Assembly (NCBI GenBank): GCA_030762175.1
Contig: CM060842.1
Location: forward strand, 43,929,501 to 43,993,500
Direction: 5' to 3'
DNA length: 64,000 nucleotides
Origin: Metallyticus violacea
Lineage: Eukaryota > Arthropoda > Insecta > Mantodea > Metallyticidae
How positions within the stretch are numbered: position 1 is the stretch's first letter; each line of letters starts with the position of its first letter. Shown one piece after another: positions 1-9,439 of the stretch. The notes below the pieces were generated by a model. That model saw only the letters and a program-made list of their open reading frames with translations. It searched no databases and had not been told where the DNA came from. The translations under genes and the position numbers were made by a program.

Positions 1-1265
1 TATTTACCCAGCATCCAGGATTGAAACTTACATAAATGCATGCAATTAACATAATAGTCACTTTAAATATTTTGTCAGGGTAAAACGCGTTTTGTAATAA
101 ACAGGATTGTAACGTTCACGCTAGATTTTCACAACTATTAGCAATGTGAATCATTCTTTTGGCACGACATTATAGTCTAATGAAACTCCATATGTACTCA
201 ATATGCCAAATTGTGGGATACCAGTATTCCAAGCGGCTGGCTGTTAATGTAGCAAATGAGATCGCCGACATGTGCATAGCATACATTTAGGTAATTATAT
301 TACATTAAGTACAGGCCTTTAGTTATAAACCTTGTCTGTTCATGCGACTTCAAATCCTCTTCAACGTACCTGAACGTCGCTTCCTAAACCTGCTCCTTAA
401 AGGTATTATGACAACATACATTTATTTGTGAAAATGATAAGTCTTTCCTAATAAATACTTCCTTCCAGAGCTGCAATTCAAAGTATTAAGAAAACTTAAT
501 TTACTGGTGGAGTGCAAAAATTATGGAGCACGGCTTGAACGTTCTCCAACAAAATCACGCTTGAATTACACGAGAGAGTATGAAAATTCCTGTATTTTCT
601 GTAAGACTGTATATACTTTTTGAGAAGTAGAATTAATGGACAATACAGGCTGCAGCACGCATAGTGGGCAATACGTAAAACACTGACAGGGCTTATAGCT
701 ATGTTTTAGATTAATTTCAGAAGATGGCGCCTAGTGACAAAATATAAAGGAGAAATTAGATGTTGAAACTATTAAGTCAGCGCTAAAATGTATAAAAGAA
801 AGAGGATGAGCGGTTTATTAAGCCAGTAACGTTTCAAATTGTCGTTCTTCGTACTTCCAAAAGGTTCAAAATATAAGCAATACATCTAAGAATGTGGTTT
901 GCGTCACTTATTCTTGTGTTAATGACCCAGCTAACTGTACTTATCATTTTCAGATATTTTAATTGGTGTTTTGCCAAGATAGAAAAACAGTACCAGTAGA
1001 GTGAAAAAGAAACCGAATTTAGTCTGGTTCCGCCGTGCAACTTATGCAACTTTGATACAGACTGCAGCTACTCAGGAGTGATAGTAGATGGATTGTGAAT
1101 GTCATAGCACACAACCAGATAATGTAGCTGTAGTTTAATAAGATGAACACGTACAAATGCAGGTTCAAAAATACGTGGTGAAATGTACTTTAAATAGCTG
1201 CGAGTGTTAAACTTGGTACAAAATATAAATATAGAGAGCAGCAATGTCACAAATTCCAGTGGCAA
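1..1265. other. Unassigned AT-rich sequence
   Basis: Short ORFs only, with no recognisable domain, repeat or RNA gene. The missing N-terminus and left end of the mariner may lie here but could not be read. Confidence 0.5.
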
Positions 1266-2064
1266 AAATGTTTCAAAGATAGTCGCCTTTCAACGAAGGA
1301 TGATCCACGTGCAGGAAGGTCCAGATCAGCAAGACATAATTGCTAGAGTTGGCCGAGTTCAGACCAGATAGCAAACAGTCGATTGATTGTGTGATAAATG
1401 TGTTAGGAATTCCGCATGGTTCTATACAGTCTATCCTCCACAATAATTTGAAGATCCAACTGTACGTGAATATGTTGAACCGAGGAGACTAACTGGAAGA
1501 GCGAACACTAATTATTGGAGAACTGGCCAACAGGAAGACAAAAACCCAAATCAGTTGAAGAGGGTGATTATTGCTGACAAGACATGGTGTTTTCTCCACA
1601 ACCCCACAATCCTAACAGCAGTTATCAATATGGAAACACTCGCCTCACCACGACAAAAACGATTTCTGCAGACAGGTCAAGGGAAGAGGTTAAGCTCCAA
1701 ATGTTCTTCGATATCCAGGGATTTGTGTATTTCGAAATTATTTCTAACTGGCATTGAGGAGAAGTATGTTGGCATTCTTAGGCGTCATTCTGATGAACTG
1801 CGTCGAAAAAGATCTTATTTATGTCGAGGAAATAACTGGGCTGTCCATCACAACGCCCCAGTACACCGATCACTCCAAGTGAGAGAATTCCTTGCAAAGC
1901 ATAACATTTATTCTTCAAACTATACATTTTCCAAATCTTGCTATGCTGCTTATCACTTATTTTCGAAAAGTTAAAAACTAGTTCAAGGGGTTCATTTCGG
2001 TCTGCAAAAAGTGACCAAAAATGAACTGCAGGCTGTTTCGAAAAGTGGTACGAACTCTGACAGA
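1266..2064 (+). pseudogene. mariner transposase pseudogene, 5' part (interrupted by LINE)
   Basis: Decayed DD34D mariner transposase, which would cut and paste DNA in the nucleus. Seen: an HTH-linker signature DDPRAGRS near 1300; GIPHGSIQSILHNNLK-like reading near 1410-1455; a first catalytic block ADKTW near 1572 (family form is GDETW); and HHNAPVH near 1846-1860, where the family has HHDNAPAH, so the second catalytic Asp codon is missing. EFLAKHNI follows. Several frames must be combined, so it is dead. The last readable codons (CFEKWYEL) reach 2057 and run into the target-site duplication of the LINE; the C-terminus resumes at 8019. The longest single open stretch is 1555-1974. The N-terminal third and left inverted repeat are not recognisable. 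Family assignment is confident; the start is approximate. Confidence 0.85.
2052..2064. repeat. LINE target-site duplication, left copy
   Basis: GAACTCTGACAGA, identical to 8019-8031. It abuts the LINE 3' tail (minus-strand ...ATCATCATC) and lies within the mariner reading frame. Confidence 0.93.
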
Positions 2065-2081
2065 TGATGATTATTGCTTAA

Positions 2082-2112
2082 GGGCGCAAAACTGCTATGG
2101 TCATTAGCGCCC
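2082..2112 (-). other. 3'-terminal hairpin of the LINE
   Basis: GGGCGC (2082-2087) and GCGCCC (2107-2112) form a 6-bp perfect stem with a ~19-nt loop, ~17 nt from the 3' end of the element. 3' stem-loops in LINEs are known RT-recognition sites; that role here is inferred. Confidence 0.6.
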
Positions 2113-2216
2113 AAACACATCAAGTACTCTGTCAGATATAAAAATAAATAAACAAAGAACGCAAATCCTGCGCATAATGAACGGACAGTAGTACTTGTGC
2201 AATAAAAATTATACCC

Positions 2217-2565
2217 AAAAACAAATAACAACGGTATAAGGCGCCACAAACATCAAGGTGTTACTAAAACACAGCCGCAAGAGCGGAAAAACATTACAGT
2301 CCTGTAATGGGCTAAAATCGTACCAATAAAATCCCAAAGCAAACACAGGTCAATAAACAAAGACCGGTAGCAAAACTAATCAGCAAGAGCTGAAAACAAA
2401 CCAGTCTTATAAAAGATTAAAATGGCCACAATAAAACCCCAAAACAAATAACAAGGGTATGGTGCAAAACAACAATGAAAGACTAGTTAACACTATTCAG
2501 CAAAAGCTGAAAAAAAAACAACAGTCTTAAAAAAGTCCAAAAATGCCGTCAATGGTAAAAAGAGA
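2217..2565 (-). repeat. Three imperfect ~110-118-bp tandem units in the LINE 3' UTR
   Basis: Plus-strand anchors CAGCCGCAAGAGCGGAAAAA (2272), CAGCAAGAGCTGAAAACAAA (2381) and CAGCAAAAGCTGAAAAAAAA (2499) are each followed by CAGTC and an A-rich block, and AAAACAAATAACAA recurs at 2218 and 2440. The spacing is 109 and 118 bp. The copies are diverged from one another. Confidence 0.7.
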
Positions 2566-2570
2566 ACACC

Positions 2571-3213
2571 TCACACCTTGCTCCAAAAACCACAAACACG
2601 GATAAAACGGAGGACACGCTCAACAGCAACCACAGCATCTGCAAGTAATTCCTTAATAGAGGAGGGCAAACCTAGGCTATTTCTAAAAGCTGTCGATGAA
2701 GACAATCAATTAAAATGTGACGCACTGTAAAGGGGTGGTCACAGTGAGGGCAAACTGGAGCGGGTTGACCATTAAAAAGGTGAGAGTGACTAAAACGGCA
2801 ATGCCCAATTCTAAGACGAGCTAAAATTACTTCTTCGCGACGAACAGCGCGAGAAGAAGTCGACCAGTTAAAAGGGGCGGATTTACATTCACGGAGCTTA
2901 TTAGTTGGGAGTAATTCCCACTCCTCGCGCCAGCGCGAAAAAATGGCTCTACGTAAAGAAAGTATAAAATCCCCGAAATAAAAACGCTGCTCGTACTCAG
3001 CAGGGTCTAAAAGAGCGGATTTTGCTGCAACATCTGCGGCCTCATTACCGGCGACTCCGACGTGCCCAGGCACCCATAGCAGTGTTACCCTGACGCCAGC
3101 GTCGTAAAGGGTTAAAACTACATTCTGGACCATCTGTACAAGTGGGTGGAGGTTGTACAGATTTCTAAAACTTAAAATTGCACTCAAAGAGTCGGAACAT
3201 ACAACACTGTTCC
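2571..3213 (-). pseudogene. LINE ORF2 remainder: RNase H C-terminal half and Cys/His tail (frameshifted)
   Basis: Continuation of ORF2 in shifted frames. A missing base in the G run at 3218-3220 moves the frame; the next frame (open at 2672-3187) gives CSDSLSAI (third RNase H Asp), LLWVPGHVGVAGNEAADVAA (His and fourth Asp), then CPHCDHPFTVRHILIDC, the CCHC-like motif found after RNase H in such LINEs. A second missing base in the run at 2685-2688 shifts the frame again; the third frame reads LGLPSSIKELLADAV and stops at 2571-2573. Allowing for all four length changes, ORF2 from 6255 to 2571 is a whole number of codons (about 1228 aa). Confidence 0.85.
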
Positions 3214-6200
3214 CTAGCCCTGATCATATATAAATAAAACCGCCCGAAAGATAGCGTAAAGCTCCGCCATAAAAATAGATGTTGCAACGTCAAGACCATA
3301 CGTAAAACTAGCCCCATTAAAAACAAAAGCACATCCTACACCTGTGTCACATTTAGAGCCGTCGGTATAGATAAAATTCCAGCCATTAAAAGAGGATTTG
3401 ATCTCGCTAAAAGAACAACGAATAATATGTGCTGCGGTCGATGATTTTGGACAGGACGTAAGCCCGAGATGAACGGGGCCCTCTGCTAAAATCCAGGGGG
3501 GAGAAGAAGTTTCCCCGGCTAAGAAAAAAGCAGGTAACTCAATGTCCAACGTCCGTAAAATCTCCCGAAAACGAAAGCCAGCGGGCTTAGGAGTAAAAGA
3601 CCGAGCAGCATAAAAACGATCAAAAGACACATTAAAGAACGGCCCATTCGTGGGATGACGAGGTTGCGCAGCCAAGCGACAACCGTACGCGGCCAGTAAA
3701 ACATCCCTACGATAAAACAACGGAGGTTCTCCAGACTCCGCACATAAACTCAACACAGGACTGGTGGGGAATGCTCCAATGGCAACACGGATACCCCGGT
3801 GATGAATCGGGTCCAGGCGGCGCAGAACAGAAGGTCGCGCTGAGCCGTAAACCACACAGCCATAGTCCAGTTTCGATCGGATAAGTGAGCGATAAAAACG
3901 TAAAAGAACACTCCGGTCAGCTCCCCAAGATGTGCCACTTAAAACACGTAAAATACAAAGAGAACGTTCACACTTGCCTCTGAGTTGCGCTATATGCGAT
4001 GACCAGCATAATTTCCTGTCAAACACCAAGCCAAGGAACCTAACTTCGTCTGCGAAAGAGAGTGCGTCTGGGCCAAGATGGAGCGAAGGTGGAGGATACT
4101 CCCTGTGGCGCCAGAAGTTCATGCAGACGGTCTTCTCTGCGGAGAAACGGAACCCGTGAGATACACTCCAAGCGTAAAGGCGGTCGAGACAGCATTGGAG
4201 GCGGGTTCCAAGAGACAGGTTCTCCGAGAAGAAAGATAGATGGCAAAATCGTCTACAAACAACGACGATTGTATTCCCGGCGGTAAACACGGTGATAGAG
4301 TTAATCGCAATGGCAAACAGTGTGCAACTAAGTACCGAACCCTGAGGTACACCGTTCTCTTGAATAGAACTAGATGATAAAACTGGTCCCACGCGGACAT
4401 TAAAAACCCGGTCCTTCATAAATTCCTGAATAAAAACAGACATACGCCCACGTATGTCCCAACCGTGAAGCGTTCGGAGGATACCGCCTCTCCAGCAAGT
4501 ATCGTACGCTTTCTCCAAATCAAAAAATACAGCCACCGTTTGGCACCTACGCACAAAACCGTCCATTACATGTGTGGTTAGAGACACAAGATGGTAGACC
4601 GAGGAACGGTGACGACGGAAACCACATTGAGCGTTCGTTAAAAAATGCCTCGACTCTAACCACCACATAAGCCGCCCGTTAATCATTCGTTCCATCACCT
4701 TGCAGACGCAGCTGGTGAGGGAAATCGGACGGTAACTGGAAGGAAGACGGGGGTCCTTTCCAGGCTTAGGTATAGGAATGACAGTGGCCAACCGCCAAGC
4801 GCTAGGAAACGTGCCATTACACCAAATAAAATTGAAAGTGCGTAATAAAAAAGCTTTGCCTTCCGCTGACAAATGCTGCAACATAGCAACGTGAATACCA
4901 TCGGGCCCTGGTGCACAGTGTCGAGAGTTCGTAAGGGCATGCTCCAATTCCCTGGAGGTAAAGGGGACGTTGTAACACTCCTGATGTTCGGAGGCAAAAC
5001 AGAAGCCCTGCGACTCGACCTGCTCTTTAATTGTGCGAAAAGCAGCAGGATAGTTGGCCGAACTTGAAACGTCAGCGAAAGTACGTCCTAAAATATCTGC
5101 GACTTCCGTTGGAGAAGTGAACACTTGATTTAAAATCCGAAGACCGGGTATGGGCGTAAACCTAGGTTTGCCCGCAGCGCGGCGTAGTCCTTCCCAAACT
5201 ACGGATGAAGGCGTTGTGCGGTTAAAAGACGAGGTAAAAGCAATCCAAGAAGCCTTCTTGCTATCCTTAATGACACGACGGCATTTGGCGCGCAGTTGTT
5301 TATAGCGAATCATATTTGTTAAAGTAGGGTGGCGACGAAAAGCTCGGAGAGCACCTCGGCGTGCACGCAAGGCATCCCGGCAATGATCGGTCCACCAGGG
5401 AACTGGTAAGCCTCTGCGGTGAGAAGACGACCGAGGAATAGCCTGATCTGCGGCTGTGATGATGACCGTACGGAGGTGCTCGATCACGACGTCAATAGAT
5501 GGAAATTCACACCCTGAAAATTCAGCCATAGATCGATAGAGAGGCCAATTCGCCTTATCAAAGAGCCATTTTGGCCCGCGCTGTGAATGTGCGTTGGAAG
5601 AGAGTACATGAATCTGACATGGAAAGTGGTCACTGGAATATAAATCGGAGATGACGTTCCACGTGAAATGTACAGCAAGTGATGCAGAACAGATGGATAT
5701 GTCTAAGTGTGAAAAGCTGCGAGTGCTGTCAGAAAGAAAAGTAGGTTGACCAGTGTTGAGCAGAATGAGATGGTGACGATCGAGGAATTCTGCCAACATG
5801 CTACCCCTGGCACACTCCGTGTTAGAACCCCATAGGGGGTGGTGTGCATTGAAATCGCCCAAAAGTAGGACAGGGGGTGGTAGCTGAGACAGAAGATTGT
5901 CCAGATCAACTATGGCGATAGTGCCGGAAGGAGGCAAATAAACAGTGCAGATAGAAACACTAAGGCCAGAAAAATGAACTGTAGCTGCAGCAGCTTGCAA
6001 AGGAGTCTGGAGCTGCAGTGGGGCACTGTACACGTCATCTCTAATTAAAATTAGAACTCCGCCATGAGCGGGAGTGCCCTCTACGGGAGGGAGTTCAAAC
6101 CTCACCGAAGAGTAACCGCGCATAATAAAAGAATCTTGTGGCCGAAGTTTTGTCTCTTGGAGACACACAAGCGGAGGGTCAGTCGATCGCAAAAGGAGCT

Positions 6201-6255
6201 CCAAGTCAGGTCTTCGACTGCGGAGTCCACGCACATTCCACGTAAGGATAGTCAT
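3214..6255 (-). CDS. LINE ORF2: endonuclease, reverse transcriptase and start of RNase H
   Basis: A 1013-aa open frame. The endonuclease (1-~225) has TWNVRGL (N7), CLQETK (E34), LLGDFNAHHPLWGS (D134, N136) and SSDH (D209, H210), as in APE-type LINE nucleases that nick target DNA. RT: APGPDG ~448, PKPGKDP and SSYRPISLTS ~497-514, motif A FFDLEKAYD (579-585) and motif B NGVPQGSVLS (634-643). Motif C is absent in this frame: FVDD (4248-4259) lies in another frame between two compensating 1-nt changes (A run 4285-4287; TT 4220-4221), so residues ~656-678 are scrambled and RT should be inactive as written. RNase H begins with YTDGS ~965 and MAELYA, then a frameshift gives TAG at 3214. Confidence 0.95.
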   Translation of the reverse strand: MTILTWNVRGLRSRRPDLELLLRSTDPPLVCLQETKLRPQDSFIMRGYSSVRFELPPVEGTPAHGGVLILIRDDVYSAPLQLQTPLQAAAATVHFSGLSVSICTVYLPPSGTIAIVDLDNLLSQLPPPVLLLGDFNAHHPLWGSNTECARGSMLAEFLDRHHLILLNTGQPTFLSDSTRSFSHLDISICSASLAVHFTWNVISDLYSSDHFPCQIHVLSSNAHSQRGPKWLFDKANWPLYRSMAEFSGCEFPSIDVVIEHLRTVIITAADQAIPRSSSHRRGLPVPWWTDHCRDALRARRGALRAFRRHPTLTNMIRYKQLRAKCRRVIKDSKKASWIAFTSSFNRTTPSSVVWEGLRRAAGKPRFTPIPGLRILNQVFTSPTEVADILGRTFADVSSSANYPAAFRTIKEQVESQGFCFASEHQECYNVPFTSRELEHALTNSRHCAPGPDGIHVAMLQHLSAEGKAFLLRTFNFIWCNGTFPSAWRLATVIPIPKPGKDPRLPSSYRPISLTSCVCKVMERMINGRLMWWLESRHFLTNAQCGFRRHRSSVYHLVSLTTHVMDGFVRRCQTVAVFFDLEKAYDTCWRGGILRTLHGWDIRGRMSVFIQEFMKDRVFNVRVGPVLSSSSIQENGVPQGSVLSCTLFAIAINSITVFTAGNTIVVVCRRFCHLSFFSENLSLGTRLQCCLDRLYAWSVSHGFRFSAEKTVCMNFWRHREYPPPSLHLGPDALSFADEVRFLGLVFDRKLCWSSHIAQLRGKCERSLCILRVLSGTSWGADRSVLLRFYRSLIRSKLDYGCVVYGSARPSVLRRLDPIHHRGIRVAIGAFPTSPVLSLCAESGEPPLFYRRDVLLAAYGCRLAAQPRHPTNGPFFNVSFDRFYAARSFTPKPAGFRFREILRTLDIELPAFFLAGETSSPPWILAEGPVHLGLTSCPKSSTAAHIIRCSFSEIKSSFNGWNFIYTDGSKCDTGVGCAFVFNGASFTYGLDVATSIFMAELYAIFRAVLFIYDQG

Positions 6256-6447
6256 TGTTAAAATTAATTAAAAATAAGCTTAAAATTTACCACCTTACTT
6301 TTTGGACGGTCCAGGGCGAATCAAACGTCCTTTCTTCAGTCGCATGGGACTAGGTGGTTTCACAGGAGCAGGGGCACTCTGCTCCATAGCCTCCTCAGAG
6401 GGAGGGCTCTCCCGCTGAGAAGCATCCACCGATTCCAACACCTGGAA

Positions 6448-7575
6448 TCAGTTGGATATTGATATAGGCGGTGAGGGCGACCGCCTAGCGGGTTTGCTCC
6501 CGTCATGGGAGCGGGACCTCCGAGGAGGAGAAGGGCTATTTCGCTTATCTACAGGGGTGGGCGTCTTCATAAAATCAGTCCTGGTATAAGCGGTCCTGAA
6601 CTTAATTTCCGGGGCATTAAACACAATCGGCTTAGGTTTCACGGCGGTTCGTTTCGGAGAACTGGGTACATTAGGGACCCGTGTAAATATAAGGTCACAC
6701 GTCTGCGTACTACTGTCGCGTTTCTTGGTCGCTGAAGAAGCTACTGCGCTGTACGTACCGGTCTGAGGTACTGTGGGCTGGCGTGATTGAAAGTGCTTCC
6801 GGGCGTCCACAAAGGAAAGTTTCTCCTTAACCCGGATTTCCTGGATGCAGCGTTCTTCGCGATACCGAGGGCAGTCACGGGATGAGGCTGGATGATTCCC
6901 TCGACAATTCACGCAGACTGGAACCGATGAACATGCTCCCTCATGACTTTCCATGCCGCAGGTTCCACAGATGGAAGTGGCGCTCTTACAAGATATGCGT
7001 GTATGGCCAAAACGCTGGCACTGATAACATCGCAACGGGCTTGGAATATACGGACGCACCTCGATCACCTCATAGCCCGCTTTAATCTTCTGCGGTAGGT
7101 CAACCTTATTAAATGTGAGGAAGAGAGTACGGGTAGGCTGTAGTTCTCCGTCTCTCCTCGCCTGCACTCGATACACGGATATGACCCCCTGGTCTTCCAA
7201 ACAGTTTTGGATATCCGGGTCAGACATACCGTCAAGAACATTAGTGGATATAACTCCTCGCGACGAATTTAGCGATTTATGTGGCTCGACACGGATCGGA
7301 TAACCGTGGAGGATCGCCGCCTTGAGCAATGAGTTACTCTGCGACATTCCAACTGTCTCCACTAAAAGAGATCCATTGCGAAGTCGTGTGCAGGATTTCA
7401 CGGGACCAGCTATGGCATCTATGCCCTTCTGAATAATAAATGGGTTTACCCTTTGAAAAGACTGACCGTCCTCCGTACGACTGATCACTAAGTAACGAGG
7501 AAAAGGCTTCTCAGTTACTTCTTTTACTTCAACTCTCTTTCGTTTCACCTGGGTAAAATTGTTTTCAATAACCAT
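6448..7575 (-). CDS. LINE ORF1 (Gag-like zinc-knuckle protein), truncated by in-frame TGA
   Basis: A 375-aa nucleic-acid-binding protein that would package LINE RNA into an RNP. Residues ~28-160 resemble the RRM-like N-terminal region of I/jockey ORF1. Three zinc knuckles follow: CYQCQRFGHTRISC (183-196, CX2CX4HX4C), CGTCGMESHEGAC (203-215) and CVNCRGNHPASSRDC (221-235, CX2CX3HX6C). The tail is Pro/Ser/Arg-rich. The TGA at 6445-6447 looks secondary: the same frame continues for ~50 more codons with similar Pro/Lys-rich composition and ends at TAA 6295-6297, just 39 nt before the ORF2 ATG. The original protein was therefore probably ~425 aa. The first ATG is at 7575. Confidence 0.93.
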   Translation of the reverse strand: MVIENNFTQVKRKRVEVKEVTEKPFPRYLVISRTEDGQSFQRVNPFIIQKGIDAIAGPVKSCTRLRNGSLLVETVGMSQSNSLLKAAILHGYPIRVEPHKSLNSSRGVISTNVLDGMSDPDIQNCLEDQGVISVYRVQARRDGELQPTRTLFLTFNKVDLPQKIKAGYEVIEVRPYIPSPLRCYQCQRFGHTRISCKSATSICGTCGMESHEGACSSVPVCVNCRGNHPASSRDCPRYREERCIQEIRVKEKLSFVDARKHFQSRQPTVPQTGTYSAVASSATKKRDSSTQTCDLIFTRVPNVPSSPKRTAVKPKPIVFNAPEIKFRTAYTRTDFMKTPTPVDKRNSPSPPRRSRSHDGSKPARRSPSPPISISN

Positions 7576-8018
7576 AGCGATTTAATCCTCCACCATTACA
7601 GCTGTCTCCGATGGCAGGCTGCTTTCTGGGCGCCACCCCGGCTTAGGTTAGTTGCCCTGGCCTGGAACAAGTAACCTCAGGGTCACACCTTCCTGAGTAG
7701 AGACAAAGGGACCCAACCGCCTGCAGAAAGTTTACAGCGCATGTAATGGCCCCTCCCCGGGCCTGGCCTTTACCAGGGGATACGCTCTTGCCCTACATGA
7801 TGGCCCAGTGCTGGGGGTCACGCTATTACCCAGTCACATTTTAACCGTGTCAAACACGGGGGCATCCATCAGACTAAAAGCAGGGAGGTTAAAAAGTAAA
7901 AAGTAAAATGGAGACAAACTAAAAAGGAGTCAAACGCGCTAAGCGCGGACCTGAGGGAGCAGCTCGGGTGCCTCGGGGTCGCTACGCCCCGTACCCAATA
8001 AATTGGGCCCCTGAGGGG
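7576..8018 (-). other. LINE 5' leader (probable internal promoter region)
   Basis: A 443-nt stretch upstream of ORF1 with no ORF. It is GC-richer than its surroundings and begins with a self-complementary CCCCTCAGGGG. LINEs of this type usually carry an internal promoter here; no specific promoter motif was recognised, so that role is inferred from position. Confidence 0.6.
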
Positions 8019-8031
8019 GAACTCTGACAGA
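8019..8031. repeat. LINE target-site duplication, right copy
   Basis: GAACTCTGACAGA, identical to 2052-2064. It abuts the LINE 5' end, which reads CCCCTCAGGGGCCCAA on the minus strand. The boundary is ambiguous by about 1 nt because of the G run. Confidence 0.93.
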
Positions 8032-8110
8032 AATGTATTACTGCCCGAGGGGCTTACTGTGAAGGTAAAATGTTTATTTGCTCTATTATAAAAGTTTCAA
8101 TATTTCTTTT
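8019..8110 (+). pseudogene. mariner transposase pseudogene, 3' part
   Basis: The continuation of the mariner at 1266-2064. From 8019 the codons GAA CTC TGA CAG AAA TGT read in the same frame as CFEKWYEL on the left, then give KCITARGAYCEGKM, the usual mariner C-terminus (family pattern KCI..xGDYFEG). The TGA replaces a Trp codon expected in the family. The first 13 bases duplicate 2052-2064, as expected if the LINE landed inside this gene. No convincing right terminal inverted repeat was found after 8110. Confidence 0.8.
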
Positions 8111-8938
8111 GACTCTCTTAGTTGAATACGAGAAAATCTAGAGCTCAAAACCCTGTAAAAATTGTAAAAGCAAGGATATTTTTGGCCGCTTGAAGTGTCG
8201 TCGTCACTGCGAGGAAAAACAAATGTACAGAATGTTACTCAAGAACGGCATGTTGATAAATAATTTCTACACATTCAAAGAATATCATGAAAATGATCTT
8301 ACCGGTGAGAGTAATATTTTTAGTCATTTTGCTGCTTGGATTTCGCCTCTGATTACAATGGCACCAAACATTCTGAAGCTTCGTTTTCTTTCAAGTTTGG
8401 AAAGATCGATACGCTCTTCGTTTTTCATGATCATGTATTGTCGTGAGACATTCCACGTTGCCTCACTGTCGTTCAACGATATTCAGCACTATAGCAGCTC
8501 TGTTGATCGATATCTAATTAACACCTACAGCTGGACGCCCTGATCTACTTTGTTTGCTTGTTGCTTGACTACCTTCTTGAAACTGTTCAATCACAGAAAC
8601 GTTAATGAATATGGCAGTATATTCCTCCTATAACATTTATTTACTTTGGTAGCCGCTTACTTCAATGCAATAGAATTTGAATGTAGCCAAACGGTGTGTC
8701 GCTTATTTACGACAATTATCACATCCTCCAAAGAAGAGCAACCCTTTAATACCACCATTTTCATATACATTGCTTCATTACCTCGTCAGAGCGGTTGCCA
8801 CATTTTTCTGACAGCCCCTCTGATACAAGGAAAAACACTTTGACAGAAGTAAATTGATTAGTGTCCACTGCTGCAGACGAAACCGCGCACTAGGGCCGAG
8901 ACCGGATTTCTGTAGAATCAAGCTGCAAAAGTGGCCTT
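8111..8938. other. Mostly unassigned; possible transposase N-terminal trace on minus strand
   Basis: A minus-strand reading near 8500-8590 contains FQEGSQATSKQSRSGRPAV, resembling the linker of Tc1/mariner-type DNA-binding domains (SGRP). Nothing downstream confirms it. A 117-codon plus-strand frame (8190-8543) matches nothing recognised. Confidence 0.25.
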
Positions 8939-8951
8939 CCCCCCCCCCCCC
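8939..8951. repeat. Poly-C run (13 nt)
   Basis: Uninterrupted C tract. The flanks, on to 9439, show no other recognisable feature. Confidence 0.9.
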
Positions 8952-9439
8952 GGAATTTTCTGTTGCCCCGAAAGGATGAATGACATACAAAGAGACCAAA
9001 GGGCTGCAACTGTACTCTTGTACTCTCTCTTGGTTGTACTCTTGTCAAATTATTCCATTTATCGTCTTAAATACCCATAATATAAGTATAAGAACAGATC
9101 ACAACATATTATATTACAATGTTTCATCCAATATTAAATAGTATATATAGGTACTTTGGAATATTTTTGTTATGCTAACGGGATACATAGCTTTGAGAAC
9201 ACATTATTATAAAAATACAAACACTACCTAAAGTTTTTAAGATCCCTATGCACAACGCCGTTATTTATGGCCACTTAACTGTCATGTATCGCTCAAAGTT
9301 ATACCAGAATGGTAACGTTTTAATGACGATAGTCTGTTAATTTACCATTAAAAAACGTGAGCTGAAAAAATTACTTTCCATAATTCTCATAAACTCTGCA
9401 TACGTTACATTTGTCATGTTCTCTGTGACCAGTATCAAG

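Larger units (their letters stand above)
2065..8018 (-). mobile_element. Full-length LINE (I/jockey-like non-LTR retrotransposon with RNase H)
   Basis: A 5,954-bp non-LTR retrotransposon on the minus strand: 5' leader (8018-7576), ORF1 (nucleic-acid-binding Gag-like protein), a ~39-nt gap, ORF2 (AP-type endonuclease, RT, RNase H, C-terminal Cys/His), then a ~500-bp 3' UTR with a hairpin and a short ATC-rich tail. It copies itself by target-primed reverse transcription. Both ends are defined by the 13-bp duplication GAACTCTGACAGA. An ORF1 with three zinc knuckles plus an ORF2 with RNase H fits the I / Nimb / ingi-like group; the exact clade needs a tree. It carries few lesions (one nonsense change and four 1-nt length changes), so it is young relative to its host mariner. 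Confidence 0.95.

Noticed and set aside
3519..5909. Many 60-100-aa ORFs overlapping the LINE on both strands
   Set aside because: They are shadows of ORF2. The one exception of interest, 4119-4400, only matters because it contains the displaced FVDD motif.
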